A stretch of 64,000 nucleotides of DNA from Lineus longissimus (lineage: Eukaryota; Nemertea; Pilidiophora; Heteronemertea; Lineidae): positions 9,297,431 through 9,361,430 of the forward strand of contig NC_088322.1 of assembly GCF_910592395.1 (NCBI RefSeq). Direction: 5' to 3'. The notes beneath the pieces are model-generated. The model was not told the origin of the DNA, did not search any database, and saw only the letters and a list, made by a program, of their open reading frames with translations. The translations under genes and the position numbers were made by a program. Below, piece by piece: positions 24,527 to 35,829 of this stretch. Every line of letters starts with the position of its first letter. Position 1 is the stretch's first letter.

Positions 24527-24750
24527 AGTTGAAAATGCAAGTTGCAAGTTGAAAATGCAAGTTGCAAGTTGAAAATGCAAGTTGCAAGTTGAAAATGCAA
24601 GTTGCAAGTTGAAAATGCAAGTTGCAAGTTGAAAATGCAAGTTGCAAGTTGAAAATGCAAGTTGCAAGTTGAAAATGCAAGTTGCAAGTTGAAAATGCAA
24701 GTTGCAAGTTGAAAATGCAAGTTGCAAGTTGAAAATGCAAGTTGCAAGTT
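24527..24750. repeat. 20-bp minisatellite, array 2
   Basis: About 11 nearly perfect copies of gttgcaagttgaaaatgcaa, the same family as the array 0.8 kb to the left but more uniform. The long open frames on the minus strand across it (FSTCNLHFQLATCI...) are artefacts of a repeat without stops. Confidence 0.95.
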
Positions 24751-27387
24751 TCAATCAATCAAATTGAAAATCTTATGCAATGTACTCAAAGTAGATTGCT
24801 TATGCCATGTTACTGGTAGGCCTACTCGAGGTAGACTGTCTATAGATTGTCTAAGGAACCAAATGGCAGGAAAAGATCTGGTAGGCCAGTATTGGGTTTC
24901 TTCAGTAAACTCTTTAAACCCACATTTAAATATTGACGTGTCTATTCCATTTTCTATTCCATGGTCATTGTGAGGTGAACATGTACTGGGTTATTTTCTA
25001 TGTTGTGTTCTCCATCTATCTATACTATTAAAAGAATAGACTACGGGACTTTGCGGAAATACCAATGGACCTGTGCTCATGAAACTTTCCCAACGTCTCA
25101 ACTTGATAGGGGGTTGATACTGTGCTCTCGTGTTTAAAAAGGTCTAGCAGGCTTGGTCAAATCAATCTATCGTATAGTATGTACACCATATTATCAACAA
25201 GATTGGCGTATGATGCATATCTGGATTATAAGATGGCCATTGACGCCTTATTCTGTGACTCTGGCATGCAGTTCACCCTCCTAATCAAGGCAGCTGGCAA
25301 CTTTCAGCATCTGAACACTCGTTAATCCAGTCGTCTATCCTCGCACCTACTCACACAAACAGGGGATAGAGTGGGTTTTGCGGTGACCCCAGACTGAATT
25401 ATTGAGTCTACTGAACACAGACTGAACAAAATCATGCAAATAATCATTTTTCAGTTTCCCTTTAGAGTAAATTCCTTGATCTTCAATATGATTCCAGTGA
25501 AGAAACTGGTTCCTCGATTTAAAGTAACAGGAAGTCTTTTGATTTCTATTCAGGATTGAATGCATCAACAAAAAGTTAGAAAAAAAATGTTTACTTAACT
25601 TTATTGAATCATCATATAATAATGCAGAACTATTTTTTATGAAACACTCTGTATGCTGACATCATTGAAGCATGAACATTGAGACATAAGAAGGATTATT
25701 ATAATAGGTACAGTATGAAATTATAATTTCTAACTTTCTAACTTTCCATCTCTTAGTCGCCAAAATCCCTAAGTCGACGTAAAATTCTTGGTCCCAACCA
25801 TGCAAAATCAATGATTTTCCCCTCTCAGCTCTTCACACCCAGTCTCTCCACAAACCTTCAGTAGAAATCAAGGAATGCTACAACCAGCGTTACACTTGGC
25901 AATTCGGCCAGTTCACAGTTAACTACACAGTGGCTCTGGCAGGGTATCTATCCCACTACTCCAAATCACGTGCAACCACGCATATACATGATTAATGTTT
26001 AAAGGATATAGAAATCTTGACCTTGAGTGTGTTTAGCTTCAGTTTTGATCATTGCCCATAGGAGCCAAAAATTGGTTGGGCTTCCCAAAAAGGTAATTTA
26101 TGCTAAAAATACTATAGGGCTTACGTAACATGCACAAAATGTGATGAAAACAGATCAAGAAACCCAATATTGAAATATGCAATGGAATTCCTGGCTTTCT
26201 TTAATCATTTATCTAGACAGCATCCAACTTCAACTCTCTAGAAACCACCCATAACCGGAACGTGGGAAAAATTCTAGGATAGTGCCAAAGAACTTAAAAT
26301 TAGACTTAAAACTACAGTAAAGGCTTATACGCGATTTGTTGCCTTTGTCGCGCTTTCGTCCAAAATACAGCATGCATGTATTTTGAATATTACAAAATCT
26401 ATTTGATCCCAAACCTAACTCTATATCAGTGCCAAGCTATTGTTCATAGGACACTTTACCCAGGACACTTAAAACCTTTACACCAGTTATCATTTGACCA
26501 AAAAAGTCAACACACTCTTTTAATAGGCCCTAACCGATCGGCAGCTTTATCAATCATACTTGCATGCATGAATTTGGCCCTTGGAATTGAGGCGTTCGGA
26601 CAATTTGACAATGCGACAACGGAAGAGCCCAGGGCAAAATCAGATCTGATCCTTTTAACCTGGGCTGTTCTTTGCATTGCTCATCTACCCTACCCTATAG
26701 TTGGACTCAGTTTGATTAGAATGTGCCAGCTAAGTGGAATTTTAAAGTATGCGCTCTTGGGAGCCGGGGATGTGTGTGGTCAAGCTCACTGTAAACTCTA
26801 GAATCTAGAACTCTAAAATCAACATTTTTTTACCGTAGGGGGCCTACTCTTTATGAGGGCCGGGGTGGGGGGTCTAAGGGAAAGAGTACTCTTAGCAACC
26901 TAGTGAAAACGTTGGAAAGTGAACAACCCAATATAGACTATGCTAAAAATGTCCAGTAGGCATAGTCAGGCAACATGCATGACATGAGATTGATCGAGAT
27001 AATAGTAGCCTTGGCATGATATATAGCTACCGGTATACAATCAAAATACAATGTACAATCAAAATTATGAATTGACCAGGCCATGCTCTCTAAACAGCAT
27101 TGACCTTTGAGCAAAATTGCTATCAGGACAGAAACACATGTATTAGATGAATCGTACTTGCGAACGACAGTAAACATGCATGAATAGATATCGCTCCACA
27201 CGGTGAAATAATAAAATGGTCAAGTGGGACCATGTGCTCACCTGTTGTCATAGGTCGAGAAGCATTTTTAGCATCTCTTGTATTGGAATGAAAATAAATT
27301 TGACTGGCAGTTAAGGACAACAAGTTCAAAAATTCGGTACACAGACTACAAAATTTTCCAGTGTGTTTTCCTTTCTAGTCGAGTGAC
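24751..27387. other. Gene-poor interval between plakin and kinase genes
   Basis: No convincing exon. A splice-like block on minus at 25354-25420 (acceptor gattttgttcag, donor gtgagtag) has the wrong phase for the plakin exon at 23420. A non-coding plakin leader exon could be hidden here. Confidence 0.5.
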
Positions 27388-27668
27388 GGTGCCCTCCTCC
27401 CCATAAGTCTGAAACATCATATTTCTGACACCCCACAAGTCCGATCGGCATTCAAGAAAAAAGTATCATAGGTCTGACCAGACGTCCCATATGTCCAAAA
27501 ACAGAGCATCCATCGGGATTTGGATAGTGGCTTTATGGGAAGTTGGACTTGTGATACCTTTTTCTTTAATGTCGGACTTGTTGTGTGACGGACTTATGGG
27601 AAAAGGTCAGAAAAGATATCTCCCTTGTCAGACTTATGCGGTGTCAGACTTCTGTTGTGGGGGGCACC
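27388..27668. mobile_element. MITE-like element with 9-bp target-site duplication
   Basis: The element begins GGTGCCC and ends GGGCACC. Terminal inverted repeats of about 25 bp match at roughly 20 positions. Identical 9-bp direct repeats (tcgagtgac) flank it at 27379-27387 and 27669-27677. Internally it has many short inverted copies of a 'gtcagacttat/ataagtctgac' motif. 281 bp, no coding capacity. The target length would suit MULE or P-type transposases, or hAT if read as 8 bp. Confidence 0.8.
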
Positions 27669-27704
27669 TCGAGTGACAGGTTAGATTGTTTGAAAACTGA
27701 ATTA

Positions 27705-28615
27705 TTAAAGGTGCACGCCAAACTTGGTGAGAACTCTCTTGTGTCCCTCAGATAAATCAGGTTTCACCTCGTCATGTACAACAATTTGACTAATTTGACT
27801 GTAGGGTTTCACCATCCTAACGCAGTTGATGTTCAAATGGAAGTATGTTGCAGAAGTCTTGGAAGCAACGCGTTCTTCCCCATTAACCATGTATGTCCTC
27901 TTCAGGAATGTTTTGAGAATTACATCATTTGGTGGCTTTTTATACTTGTCTGCAAATTGATGCTTGCACCCATAGCATGTTTGAAGGTTCATTACCAAGG
28001 TAGCAAGGCATACGCAAACAGGCTGTTCATCCTTTTTTGGTGTGGCCGTGCCTTGTTCTTAAGTTGGTTCATTTCTTTGCCTCTGCTCTTTTGGCGTATT
28101 GGAAACTTGGGACTTCTTTCGGCGTTTAGATTTAGGTCCCTGTTCTGTAGGGCGATGAGAATCCTTGCGAAATTCCCAAATCTTTGTAGCTGGGCACTCA
28201 ACACTCTCAGCAGGTTTACCGCAGGAAAAACACACCTGAGTGTCACTTTCCTTCTTAAATTGTTTTCGATTTTGGCTGCCATACATCTGCCGAAACTGGC
28301 ACTCCCCATTCACACATATTGGGGATCCCTTGCAATGAGCAAGTCTCCGCTCTCCTGAAAATCCCTTTCTTGAACTTAGACAGTAACGTGCCCATGGTCT
28401 ACCATCTTTGGAGACCTTCATCATAACCTTCTTTTCACTGCAAGGAACATGGTCCGTGTTCAACCCATCAATATCATGGGGAAGTTCCTCTACCTTTCGT
28501 GGCTGGCACTCTGCCCAATGTATTAGATCATACTGGTCGTTTCTATACCTATTCTTCTTCTTCGGTTTTGTAGCAGTCTCATCTGTGCTGTCAATAGACG
28601 ATATCAGGAGATCAT
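27705..28615 (-). CDS. Last exon: Cys-rich C-terminal region with in-frame TAA
   Basis: Acceptor cttttttcag, 911 nt, phase 1 in, ending at TAA 27705-27707. It begins DDLLISSIDSTDETATK with a basic KPKKKNR tract. A domain follows around LPHDIDGLNTDHVPCSEKKV and RRLAHCKGSPICVNGECQF, then VCFSCGKPAESVEC, a very basic tract (KSKRRKK), and after the interrupting TAA at 28059-28061, TCYGCKHQF and HLNINC. The paired CxxC/CxxxxC and His-x-x-x-x-Cys suggest zinc binding, possibly nucleic-acid or protein recognition. I recognise this as resembling an uncharacterised invertebrate family but cannot name a function. Confidence 0.78.
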
Positions 28616-31600
28616 CTGAAAAAAGTGAACTTATATGATAAGAACTATAGGTAGGTAAGCAGGCCCTGCCTAAACTACCGGGCCCAGTTGCACAATCGGT
28701 GTAATTCACTGACGCTGGCATTAAGGCCTGTTTCCACTGCGACTAGTGGCAGCACTGGGGGTGAAAAACATGTCCCCACGTCCATTTTCTGGTCAGGGTC
28801 AAAGGGCTGGAAATTGGTTGACATCGACACTGAAAGGGTTAACAACAAGAGTGCTATGTGGCAAAAATCATAACAAAAAGAATGTTACCTGTTTTGACAA
28901 AGCCAGGTGATGTTTCATATATTTTGCTGCAGTTTGCTTCATTTCCTCCATCTTTACGACCAATAACTGAAAGCAAATGGTTTCTGTTGAGAAATCATAG
29001 GCACCCCACCGGAAATTTCTATGGGGTGTTGCCCTAGCACATTGAATGTTCCCTATCAATTTTCAGCCTTCACTTTCACCCTCTGCCCAAAAGTGAAGTA
29101 ATCCAGCATGTCTACTTCAGTTTTTAGGCATCCCATCGACTACCTAAATGTAAATTACATACTGATTTTGTATCCAATTCAAAATCCGAAGTGGCCGCCT
29201 GGTAGCCGTCTTAGTTTATGAATTCCGACCTTAAAAAGAACCTGACCTTTAAAAAGAACCCGTGGCCCATTAGACTGTAAAATTGTTTGTGGTATCTTTG
29301 ACTGGGTTCCGACCCAAATTCCAAGATGTCGGCCAGGCAACCATCTTAGTGTTTGAATCTTAATTTCTAGAACCGCTCTTTTTCGTGGACATGAATTTTA
29401 TGGGACACCTTCGTCAAAGGTAGGGAAGACACCCATGTTGTTTTATTTATTCCATCTTCTATCTCAGGCGGTCTGACAGACGCAAATTCTCTGTGGTACC
29501 ATCAACCAAAGACAGGGGACGTTCCAGGTTTTCATGTTAACATAAAAAATGCTATCTAAATCTAAATCTAAAACAAAAAATAATCTTACCAGGTGATGTT
29601 TCATCTCTCTTGCTGCAGTTTCCTTCATTTCTGTCATCTCTACGACCAATAACTGAAAGCAAATGGTTTCTGTTGAGAATTCTGAAAAGGTTTTCTTTTG
29701 ATAGGCCTACAGTCTTAGGTTGAAAGACACCTTAGTCAACTGAAAATGGTTGCCTCGACAATAAATGACCATTCTTTTTAAGAATGGCGATTTAGCTCAG
29801 AGGGCTAAGGCGTTGGTACATTCGTGCGAGGCAGTGTTGTCGAAGTCGTGGATTTAGAGTCCTAGTCAGAGTTGGAACTTTTCTTTTTTTTTTTCATCAC
29901 GATGATTATTGGTGCAATTTTAGTATATTTGTACATCGCCTTTCAATTAATAGCTGCAAGCTAGATTTTGCAGTGTGCTGCGTTTTTAATCCATGGATTA
30001 CCAGTGTTTAAAAAACTACATGTATATGGTAAATCGTTATCACTTCATTGACCACCACTCGTTCCATTCTTGACAATTACTCACCTTCTTCTGCCAAACT
30101 ATGCACATTAACCTTGAACAGATCTATCTGCTGCCCGTCATCAGGATATCGTCTTGTGAGGTGTTGAATGAGCTTCTGTTTCGATCGGAATTCTATCAAA
30201 CCTGCACTTCCATCTGGGTCGGACATGCCCTTTGCTTGGCAGGCATGGCTGTCAAAAACAAACCATGCTCCATTCCGTCCTGGCAATATTGCGTTGGATC
30301 GGTCACCAACTCTCAGCACGTATGAAACATCCGCCTCCTCCTGCACCTGCTCATTGATTAAACCCTTCATCTCCATACCGAATTGTGGCTCTGTTAACAC
30401 ACTAATGTTGGCTTGTATGTGCTGTTCATCTAGAGTACCAGTCTGGATCTCGGAAATCTCATCAATATCTACTGTCAAGTCTGTCCTATTCTCTGGCCAT
30501 CCGAGACGTTCCAGTGCTTCCGCATGTGCCCGGTGTCCCTCAATGAGCACTTGGTGAAGAGTAAACTTCGTCCAATTCTCAGGTGGTTTGAGAAGGGCAA
30601 GTACAATTGCCATCACACTCATGGAAGTGCACTGAGAACCGGCAAATTCATCATTAAATATCAAGTCAGAGGCCTGGTGGAAGTCTCCCAATACTGCATA
30701 TCCCTCCTCATCATCCTGCAAAAAGAGATAGAATAAAAATTCAAGCACAAACTGACTAATTTGTCACCAGCATAACTTCAGGCAGTACACTGCTGCTTTA
30801 AGTGATGGCGAATATTGTATGATTCTCATATGGTGGCAATTTCAAGTGCAATCTACAGGAATTTTCGGCCTCAGGGAGGATGTATCTGACACCAGAGTCA
30901 TTCATGGTCACCATCTCTAGCAAGGAATCGCCAGTTGAAGCAGGGCAGTCGCAATCTGATATCATCAACCTTAAAGTACTCTTAACCCCTTCAGACCCGA
31001 CCACCCCGAAAGGGACGGTAAACAGCCAGCTCTGACCCTGTCCAACACATGTGTGACACAATAGCTTTGCACCATATCCGCCATCTAATGGACCTACTTT
31101 TCAAGGTCACAGAGGTCAAAGTGTACTTGAATTTACGAATTTGAATTTGAATTGAAGTTTCATTTCTTTACAACCAATGAAGCTATTGAGACCAAATTTG
31201 ATACATATGTACCTCTAGGTAACAACATTGACTTGGACACTAAGTTTCGGTCTTGTACGATCCATCGTTTGGCCACAAGAGGACCAGGGTTAGATGTCAA
31301 AACAAAGTCAGTGCAATTTCTCCCTAATCATTGGAAACAGCTCAACCAAATGTTCGTGTTGGATGCATCTATAACATATTCTACATTTGTCTTCTTTAGA
31401 AAAGCACATCTTTTCTGGACCAGGTCGGGGGCATAAGCCACACCCTGCATTGCTCTTGTCATCTCTTATTAGTCTATTTATGAACCAAACATTTAGGCCC
31501 CTAAAATAACGTTTCAAATCCAGCTCAGGCCACACTTGACGCCTTCTATACTCTAAGAGTAGATGGTCAATGGTAAATGTCATGAGTCTTCAACTGTCAA

Positions 31601-34600
31601 TCAAGGTGCCCTATGGGTTTTTCTAAATAGCGGCCCTCTCATTTACAGTTTTCTGCAACACATACACTGCTCCTTTCAAAAGGAAGAAAAGACCACAAAC
31701 AAATGAAATATCTTACTCACCGATATTTGGTCTTTTGGTTCATGTGGCACAGTTGTTAGTGACTTTCTGAAAGCAGAAACAAAATTTGGTATGCTAAAGA
31801 ATACTGAATAAGGTGCGGTGTACAGCCTCTGGGTCTACCCCCTCTATTTGAGGAGCCAGGAGGAGGAAAAATAGGGTTAATTTAATAAACAGGACGTCTG
31901 ATGGACAAATGGTCAACTTTACGAGTTGGCACATTTAAGTTGGAATAAATCCAGAATTAACATTGAACCAACTGTACTTCATTTTGCCATGGGCGGCAGA
32001 GTTGTCTAAGGACATTTAAGGACAAAATTATCTGACCTTGACCCTGCGACCTGGAAAATTAGGTCGAAAGAATTTAAATGCGGAGGATATTGTACCTTTG
32101 CTATAAATATTGGAAAACCTACCAAGTACCATATATTTTTCAAATTTTTCGTGAGTAATCGTATATATTCTGTTCTAAAGTTTTAGGTCAAATAAAAAAT
32201 CGGAGGATATGCGATGTACCATTAGTAGAAGTACATTACCATATTTTTTCTCCTATTCTTCGGACCCGTAAAGGAGAAAATGCAAATTTTCATCTTTGAC
32301 CTTTCGGCCAACCCATGAATCATCTGACATCATACCATCGGTGAGCCAATTGCAAGGGCGTTGGTCACATTTCGGTATCGATCATATTTTCAGATCAGCT
32401 GAGATTGGCTAATAGGTTTACGTATTGTACTTACGTTACTTGATAAGGCTTTCGTCCATGTCTTTGTCTAGGCTGATGGATGATGTCCGGTATTTCTTCA
32501 AAGTCATTGTTGTCCTTAAAAATAAATTATGTGACCAATTTACCAATACTTGGGGCCAATGTCTGATGTTGGCGCACTATTTTGTTGAAAGGATGTCCAC
32601 CAAGTGGATAGACGGACTTCTAACAAAAGTTTGTACGATTTTCGTGTGACCTGTAAAGCAGAGCTTATTCAGTGAAATATTGCATGTCTCTCACAATGAA
32701 TTAAAAATGATAACATAATATAAATGTACACTGGTGTAAGATTTATCACTGTGGTCAACGTACAGATACTTGCCAGGCGTTCACTCGCATTGACGCAATT
32801 CCGACTTGCTTACTTGCAGTGAATCGAGTGCATTGTGTTGTGAAGTTAGACAAAAGTTGATGGCGTCTAGGGTGTACGACTTTTAAAGATTCTTTACATT
32901 TTCTGCCTCAAATCTCAGCAAAACCTTCAAACTTCACACAATTTCCCACAATAAAATGTTTCATTTGTACCTGAATTCTTCCCTTTGGGACTGAATGCTG
33001 GAAATGTCCCTATTTCTCCAAAGACAGAACTTTTTTTCAACGCAAGGGTTACATCGCGTTTAGAATTTATTACAAGATAGAATGACTTAAAGAATGTCAC
33101 GCAAGATAAAGAATTGGTTACCCAGTATAAAAAAATCGAGACCCCGGTGTTAATTGATTGATTTGGGCAGCAAAGGCAACCAAAATGTGCTTTGACAAAT
33201 ATAGCATCTGCTTTCGGAAGTTCAACTATGCGGTAAACGCCTAGCGTCTATGTGTAGTTGACCACAGTGTTCATGAATTGTCACTGACCATACAGATACA
33301 AATGATTGTGCACAATTTGAGAGCAAACAAAATTTATGATCAGGTGTGGAAATCAAGCCGCAAATTCATTTCATGGCAACTACGCCTAGTAGGTAAATGG
33401 CCAATCTTCCTTACCTCTCTTAAACTTCCACTGCCGGTTGACACACTTTCAGCACTGCGACTTCCTTGATGGTCTTCATCAACATTAGGCTCTGACAATC
33501 TGAAATTAGAATTTTTTCTTTTCTTTATACGGTACTGTTTTTTAAGTAGGCTATCAGAAAAGAACCAGACTTTGACCACTTAGTTATTTTCTAGGATGAC
33601 CAGAAAATAACAAAACTCTGAGAAGTTGGCTTAATGTTAAATAAAATATAATCAATTTTTCAAAATTAGATAACCCCTAGGAAAGGCTTACTTTTGGTGG
33701 TCGACCTTGCTAATGTCTGTCGAGTCCAATTCTAGTCGAAGATTGTCTGCATTCTGTTGACTACCGGTTGATTCTCCATTAGGGTGGCTTGATGTCATCT
33801 CATGTTCTATGAATGAAATGAATGTATTGCTATCTATCATTTATGCAACATGGAACATACATGTACATGTACAATCACTGACTAGACTGTTTCAATTGAG
33901 AAATATGATATACGTGTTGGTTCCAAGGGTTCAATACTGAAGGAGCTGGGGGAAAATACAGTGGCGCCACCCAAATTCCAGCTAGTCTTTCATCCTGGCT
34001 GGTTGTTTGAAACATGCTTCTTCTTAGTGCATTGCATGGACAGAGGTTTTGATTGTAAGTTCCAATTCAGGCTGTTTACATTGCTCTCTTTCCGTTGTTA
34101 AAACTAGCAGTGCGTCACCTAACGTTTATTTGAGTTATGGACGCGTTCAGATTAAGCTATACCTAGTGATTTGTTTATTGAGAGGGAACGTCTAATTTTG
34201 CGGAGATGTACCACCCATAAATACCGTTTATCGTATCACTTCCTATAGTATCCGCGATGTGATTCATTTTCAGAACAAAATGTTTGGAAAAACCACAGAT
34301 AATTGCATACCCTTGTGTGAATTTGATCGCTGAGAGTGTCTATTTTAGAGAGGAGGTCGCACTTGTTCAGTTGCTATAGTACCAGCCTATCTTGAGCATC
34401 AAGGCATATGGACCCTGCATCTGCGTGTCCTACTATGTATGTCAGAGGAATAGGATGGCATGGGTCCCTCTGCCACCAAAACAATAGTGACTGTCTATGG
34501 AGATAAAGACCCCAGTGCCACACCCCCGTGGCTGACTTCCTTCAGAAAATAAGGTGGGTGCTGCAATGTTAAACCTGCACATGCCAAAATTACGGATCAC

Positions 34601-35829
34601 CAAAGTCAACCAACCACTTTCACCAAGTACCCAGCACAGCATGTCAGGCCCCTGGAATTAGGTGGACGGTAAAAAGAGCTGATGTACATGTGTACAGAAG
34701 CTCCTACCAAGAGATAAATGGGGAAGATAACCGCTGTGTTTGAATGGTAGAATGTAAAATGGGAATTTTGATGAATAGCAAACTTACCGGTTCCTCTATC
34801 GTCATCTGTTTCAGGCTTAGGAGTAATCTTTCTGCTGAAGATTCGTTGAACATCTTCAATACTCGGCCTTTCCTTTGAGTCAAATACCGAGCAAATCAGG
34901 AAAACCTCATGAACCGGATCCCAATATCTTTTCCGGGTCAGTTCATATTTCGGAAGATTGCATGGTCGCCTTTTCTTCATCATGTGACGTTCCAGAGATT
35001 TCCTTTGATTCATTTCTTCTGATTCTTCCACTTCCTTCCAGTAAGGGAAGCTTGAGTCTGGATTGCACATGGAATGTGCAACCATGCCTAATGACCAGAT
35101 GTCCATTCTCTTCAAATCTCCTAAATTTGCAGTGACAAGGGTCTCCAGCAGGGCCTCCGGCGCCATAAAAGCCGCTGATCCTCGGACAAGCTTTCGAGTA
35201 TTCCGCGATAGTTGAAACGTTTGTATGAGGTCTGACCGAGCCTCACCGAAATCTGTCAGCTTCGCAATCACTGGACATGTATTCCACAGGTCTTTCATGC
35301 AGGAACCTGGATTTAAAAAATGTTGGTTGGACACAAGGATGTTGTCAGGTTTTAAGTCCCTGTGCACAACATTGCTTCTGTGTAGATAAGCCAATCCTGA
35401 TATAACATCCTTCATGATAAAGCCCTGCATATGCTCGAAGTTCTCGAAATCACATAGATCGTCACATTCCTGTAGAAGTTCCCCAAGATTGTTTATAGGC
35501 TGCTTGTCAATCGATAGCAACTGGAACTGGAACTCCATGAACTCCAGCAGCATCGACGAAGATTGTTCATTAAAGGCTAAGAACTTGACGATGTTGTCAT
35601 GTCTGTGGCTACAAATAAGCCTAGCTTCCTTCAGGACAAGAGCCTTTTCATGCCGTTGCTTTCCTAGACTCGTTTTCACAACAACTCGATTGCCATTCTT
35701 GTTGGCCACATAGACAATGCCATAGGTCCCCCTGCCTACTTCACGAAGGCTGCTTAGTTCATTTTCCTCGAAAGAAGGAAGATCGTGTGTCTGAGGCTTC
35801 GTTTTCAAGGTGATCGGAACTTTGAACAT
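27705..35829 (-). CDS. Chimeric protein kinase - C76-like cysteine protease - Cys-rich protein (9 coding exons, one internal stop)
   Basis: Gene-level entry. Coding exons 5' to 3': 35829-34788, 33806-33692, 33499-33415, 32514-32435, 31766-31721, 30715-30085, 29652-29590, 28966-28889, 28615-27705. Lengths sum to 3,051 nt (1,017 codons) and every junction keeps frame. Order of parts: protein kinase (residues ~25-330); Ser/Glu/Asp-rich linker (~348-456); protease-like domain (~457-667) with Gln484-Cys485 and Asp611-x-His613; two short duplicated segments; Cys-rich C-terminal region. A TAA at 28059-28061 (codon 899) interrupts the last exon, but the same frame continues 117 codons with conserved-looking CxxC motifs to a second TAA at 27705. 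It may be a truncated functional gene, a young pseudogene, a polymorphism or a sequence error. Likely role, by inference: signalling linked to deubiquitination or innate defence. Confidence 0.85.
28059..28061 (-). other. In-frame TAA stop inside the last exon
   Basis: In the frame set by the upstream exons the codons read ...NEPT-stop-EQGTATPKKDEQP..., and the frame stays open for 117 more codons. TAA is not a selenocysteine codon. A single C-to-T or A-to-T change from CAA or AAA would create it. Confidence 0.85.
28889..28966 (-). CDS. Duplicated short exon, copy 2
   Basis: Acceptor catttgctttcag, donor gtaacatt, 78 nt, phase 1-1. VIGRKDGGNEANCSKIYETS then PGFVKT. It is 15 nt longer at its 3' end than copy 1 because a donor further downstream is used. 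Both copies are multiples of three, so either can be skipped. Confidence 0.8.
29590..29652 (-). CDS. Duplicated short exon, copy 1
   Basis: Acceptor catttgctttcag, donor gtaagatt, 63 nt, phase 1-1. VIGRRDDRNEGNCSKRDETS then P. It differs from copy 2 (28889-28966) at only 8 of 63 aligned bases, and about 30 bases of preceding intron are also shared, so exon and 3' splice site were duplicated together. Confidence 0.8.
29785..29895 (+). repeat. Degenerate tRNA-derived (SINE-like) fragment
   Basis: It contains a good Pol III A-box (TAGCTCAGAGG) in a tRNA-like 5' half. The B-box equivalent (ggatttagagtcc) is degraded. It ends in a T-rich run. No cloverleaf can be completed, so not a functional tRNA. 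Confidence 0.45.
30085..30715 (-). CDS. Cysteine-protease-like domain exon (herpes-tegument/C76-type)
   Basis: Acceptor tctctttttgcag, donor gtgagtaat, 631 nt, phase 0 in and 1 out. One domain of ~210 residues. It has an N-terminal GDFHQASD...F motif, then GSQCTSM (Gln484, Cys485) before a hydrophobic helix, and near the end WFVFDSHAC (Asp611, His613). A Gln-Cys early and an Asp-x-His late in a ~200-residue domain, with the GDFHQ lead-in, is the signature of peptidase family C76, the deubiquitinase fold at the N-terminus of herpesvirus large tegument proteins. Related domains occur in invertebrate genomes. The residues are seen directly; the family assignment is inference and a distant OTU-like or other papain fold is the alternative. 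If correct it would cleave ubiquitin or a related modifier. Confidence 0.7.
31721..31766 (-). CDS. Kinase-protease gene, short linker exon 5
   Basis: Acceptor ctgctttcag, donor gtgagtaag, 46 nt, phase 2 in and 0 out. KSLTTVPHEPKDQIS. Good splice sites and phase on both sides. Confidence 0.78.
32435..32514 (-). CDS. Kinase-protease gene, linker exon 4
   Basis: Acceptor ttatttttaag, donor gtaagtac, 80 nt, phase 0 in and 2 out. DNNDFEEIPDIIHQPRQRHG then RKPYQVT. An acidic stretch is followed by a basic one. Confidence 0.8.
33415..33499 (-). CDS. Kinase-protease gene, linker exon 3
   Basis: Acceptor ctaatttcag, donor gtaaggaa, 85 nt, phase 2 in and 0 out. Ser-rich acidic linker (LSEPNVDEDHQGSRSAESVS). 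Likely disordered, with many potential phosphorylation sites. Confidence 0.85.
33692..33806 (-). CDS. Kinase-protease gene, linker exon 2
   Basis: Acceptor catttcattcatag, donor gtaagcc, 115 nt, phase 1 in and 2 out. Encodes a polar linker: EHEMTSSHPNGESTGSQQN and so on. No domain. Confidence 0.85.

Larger units (their letters stand above)
28616..34787 (-). other. Introns of the kinase-protease gene
   Basis: Introns 28616-28888, 28967-29589, 29653-30084 (with a tRNA-like fragment at 29785-29895), 30716-31720, 31767-32434, 32515-33414, 33500-33691 and 33807-34787. The two largest are otherwise featureless; 32040-32280 has loosely repeated cggaggatat-type sequence. Confidence 0.7.

Noticed and set aside
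24425-24758. Minus-strand frames of ~100 codons (FSTCNLHFQLATCI repeats)
   Set aside because: Translation of a 20-bp minisatellite with no stops in that frame; no splice or start context.
25021-25045. Helitron-like end (ctatctatactattaaaaga)
   Set aside because: Only a short resemblance; no hairpin-CTRR end was found downstream.
25347-25571. 74-codon minus frame with acceptor and donor-like sites
   Set aside because: Phase does not fit the plakin exon at 23420 and no other partner exon is present.
27774-28358. 194-codon plus-strand frame
   Set aside because: Antisense of the Cys-rich last exon of the kinase-protease gene.
29785-29860. tRNA gene
   Set aside because: A-box present but the B-box and acceptor stem are degraded; a SINE-like fragment is more likely.
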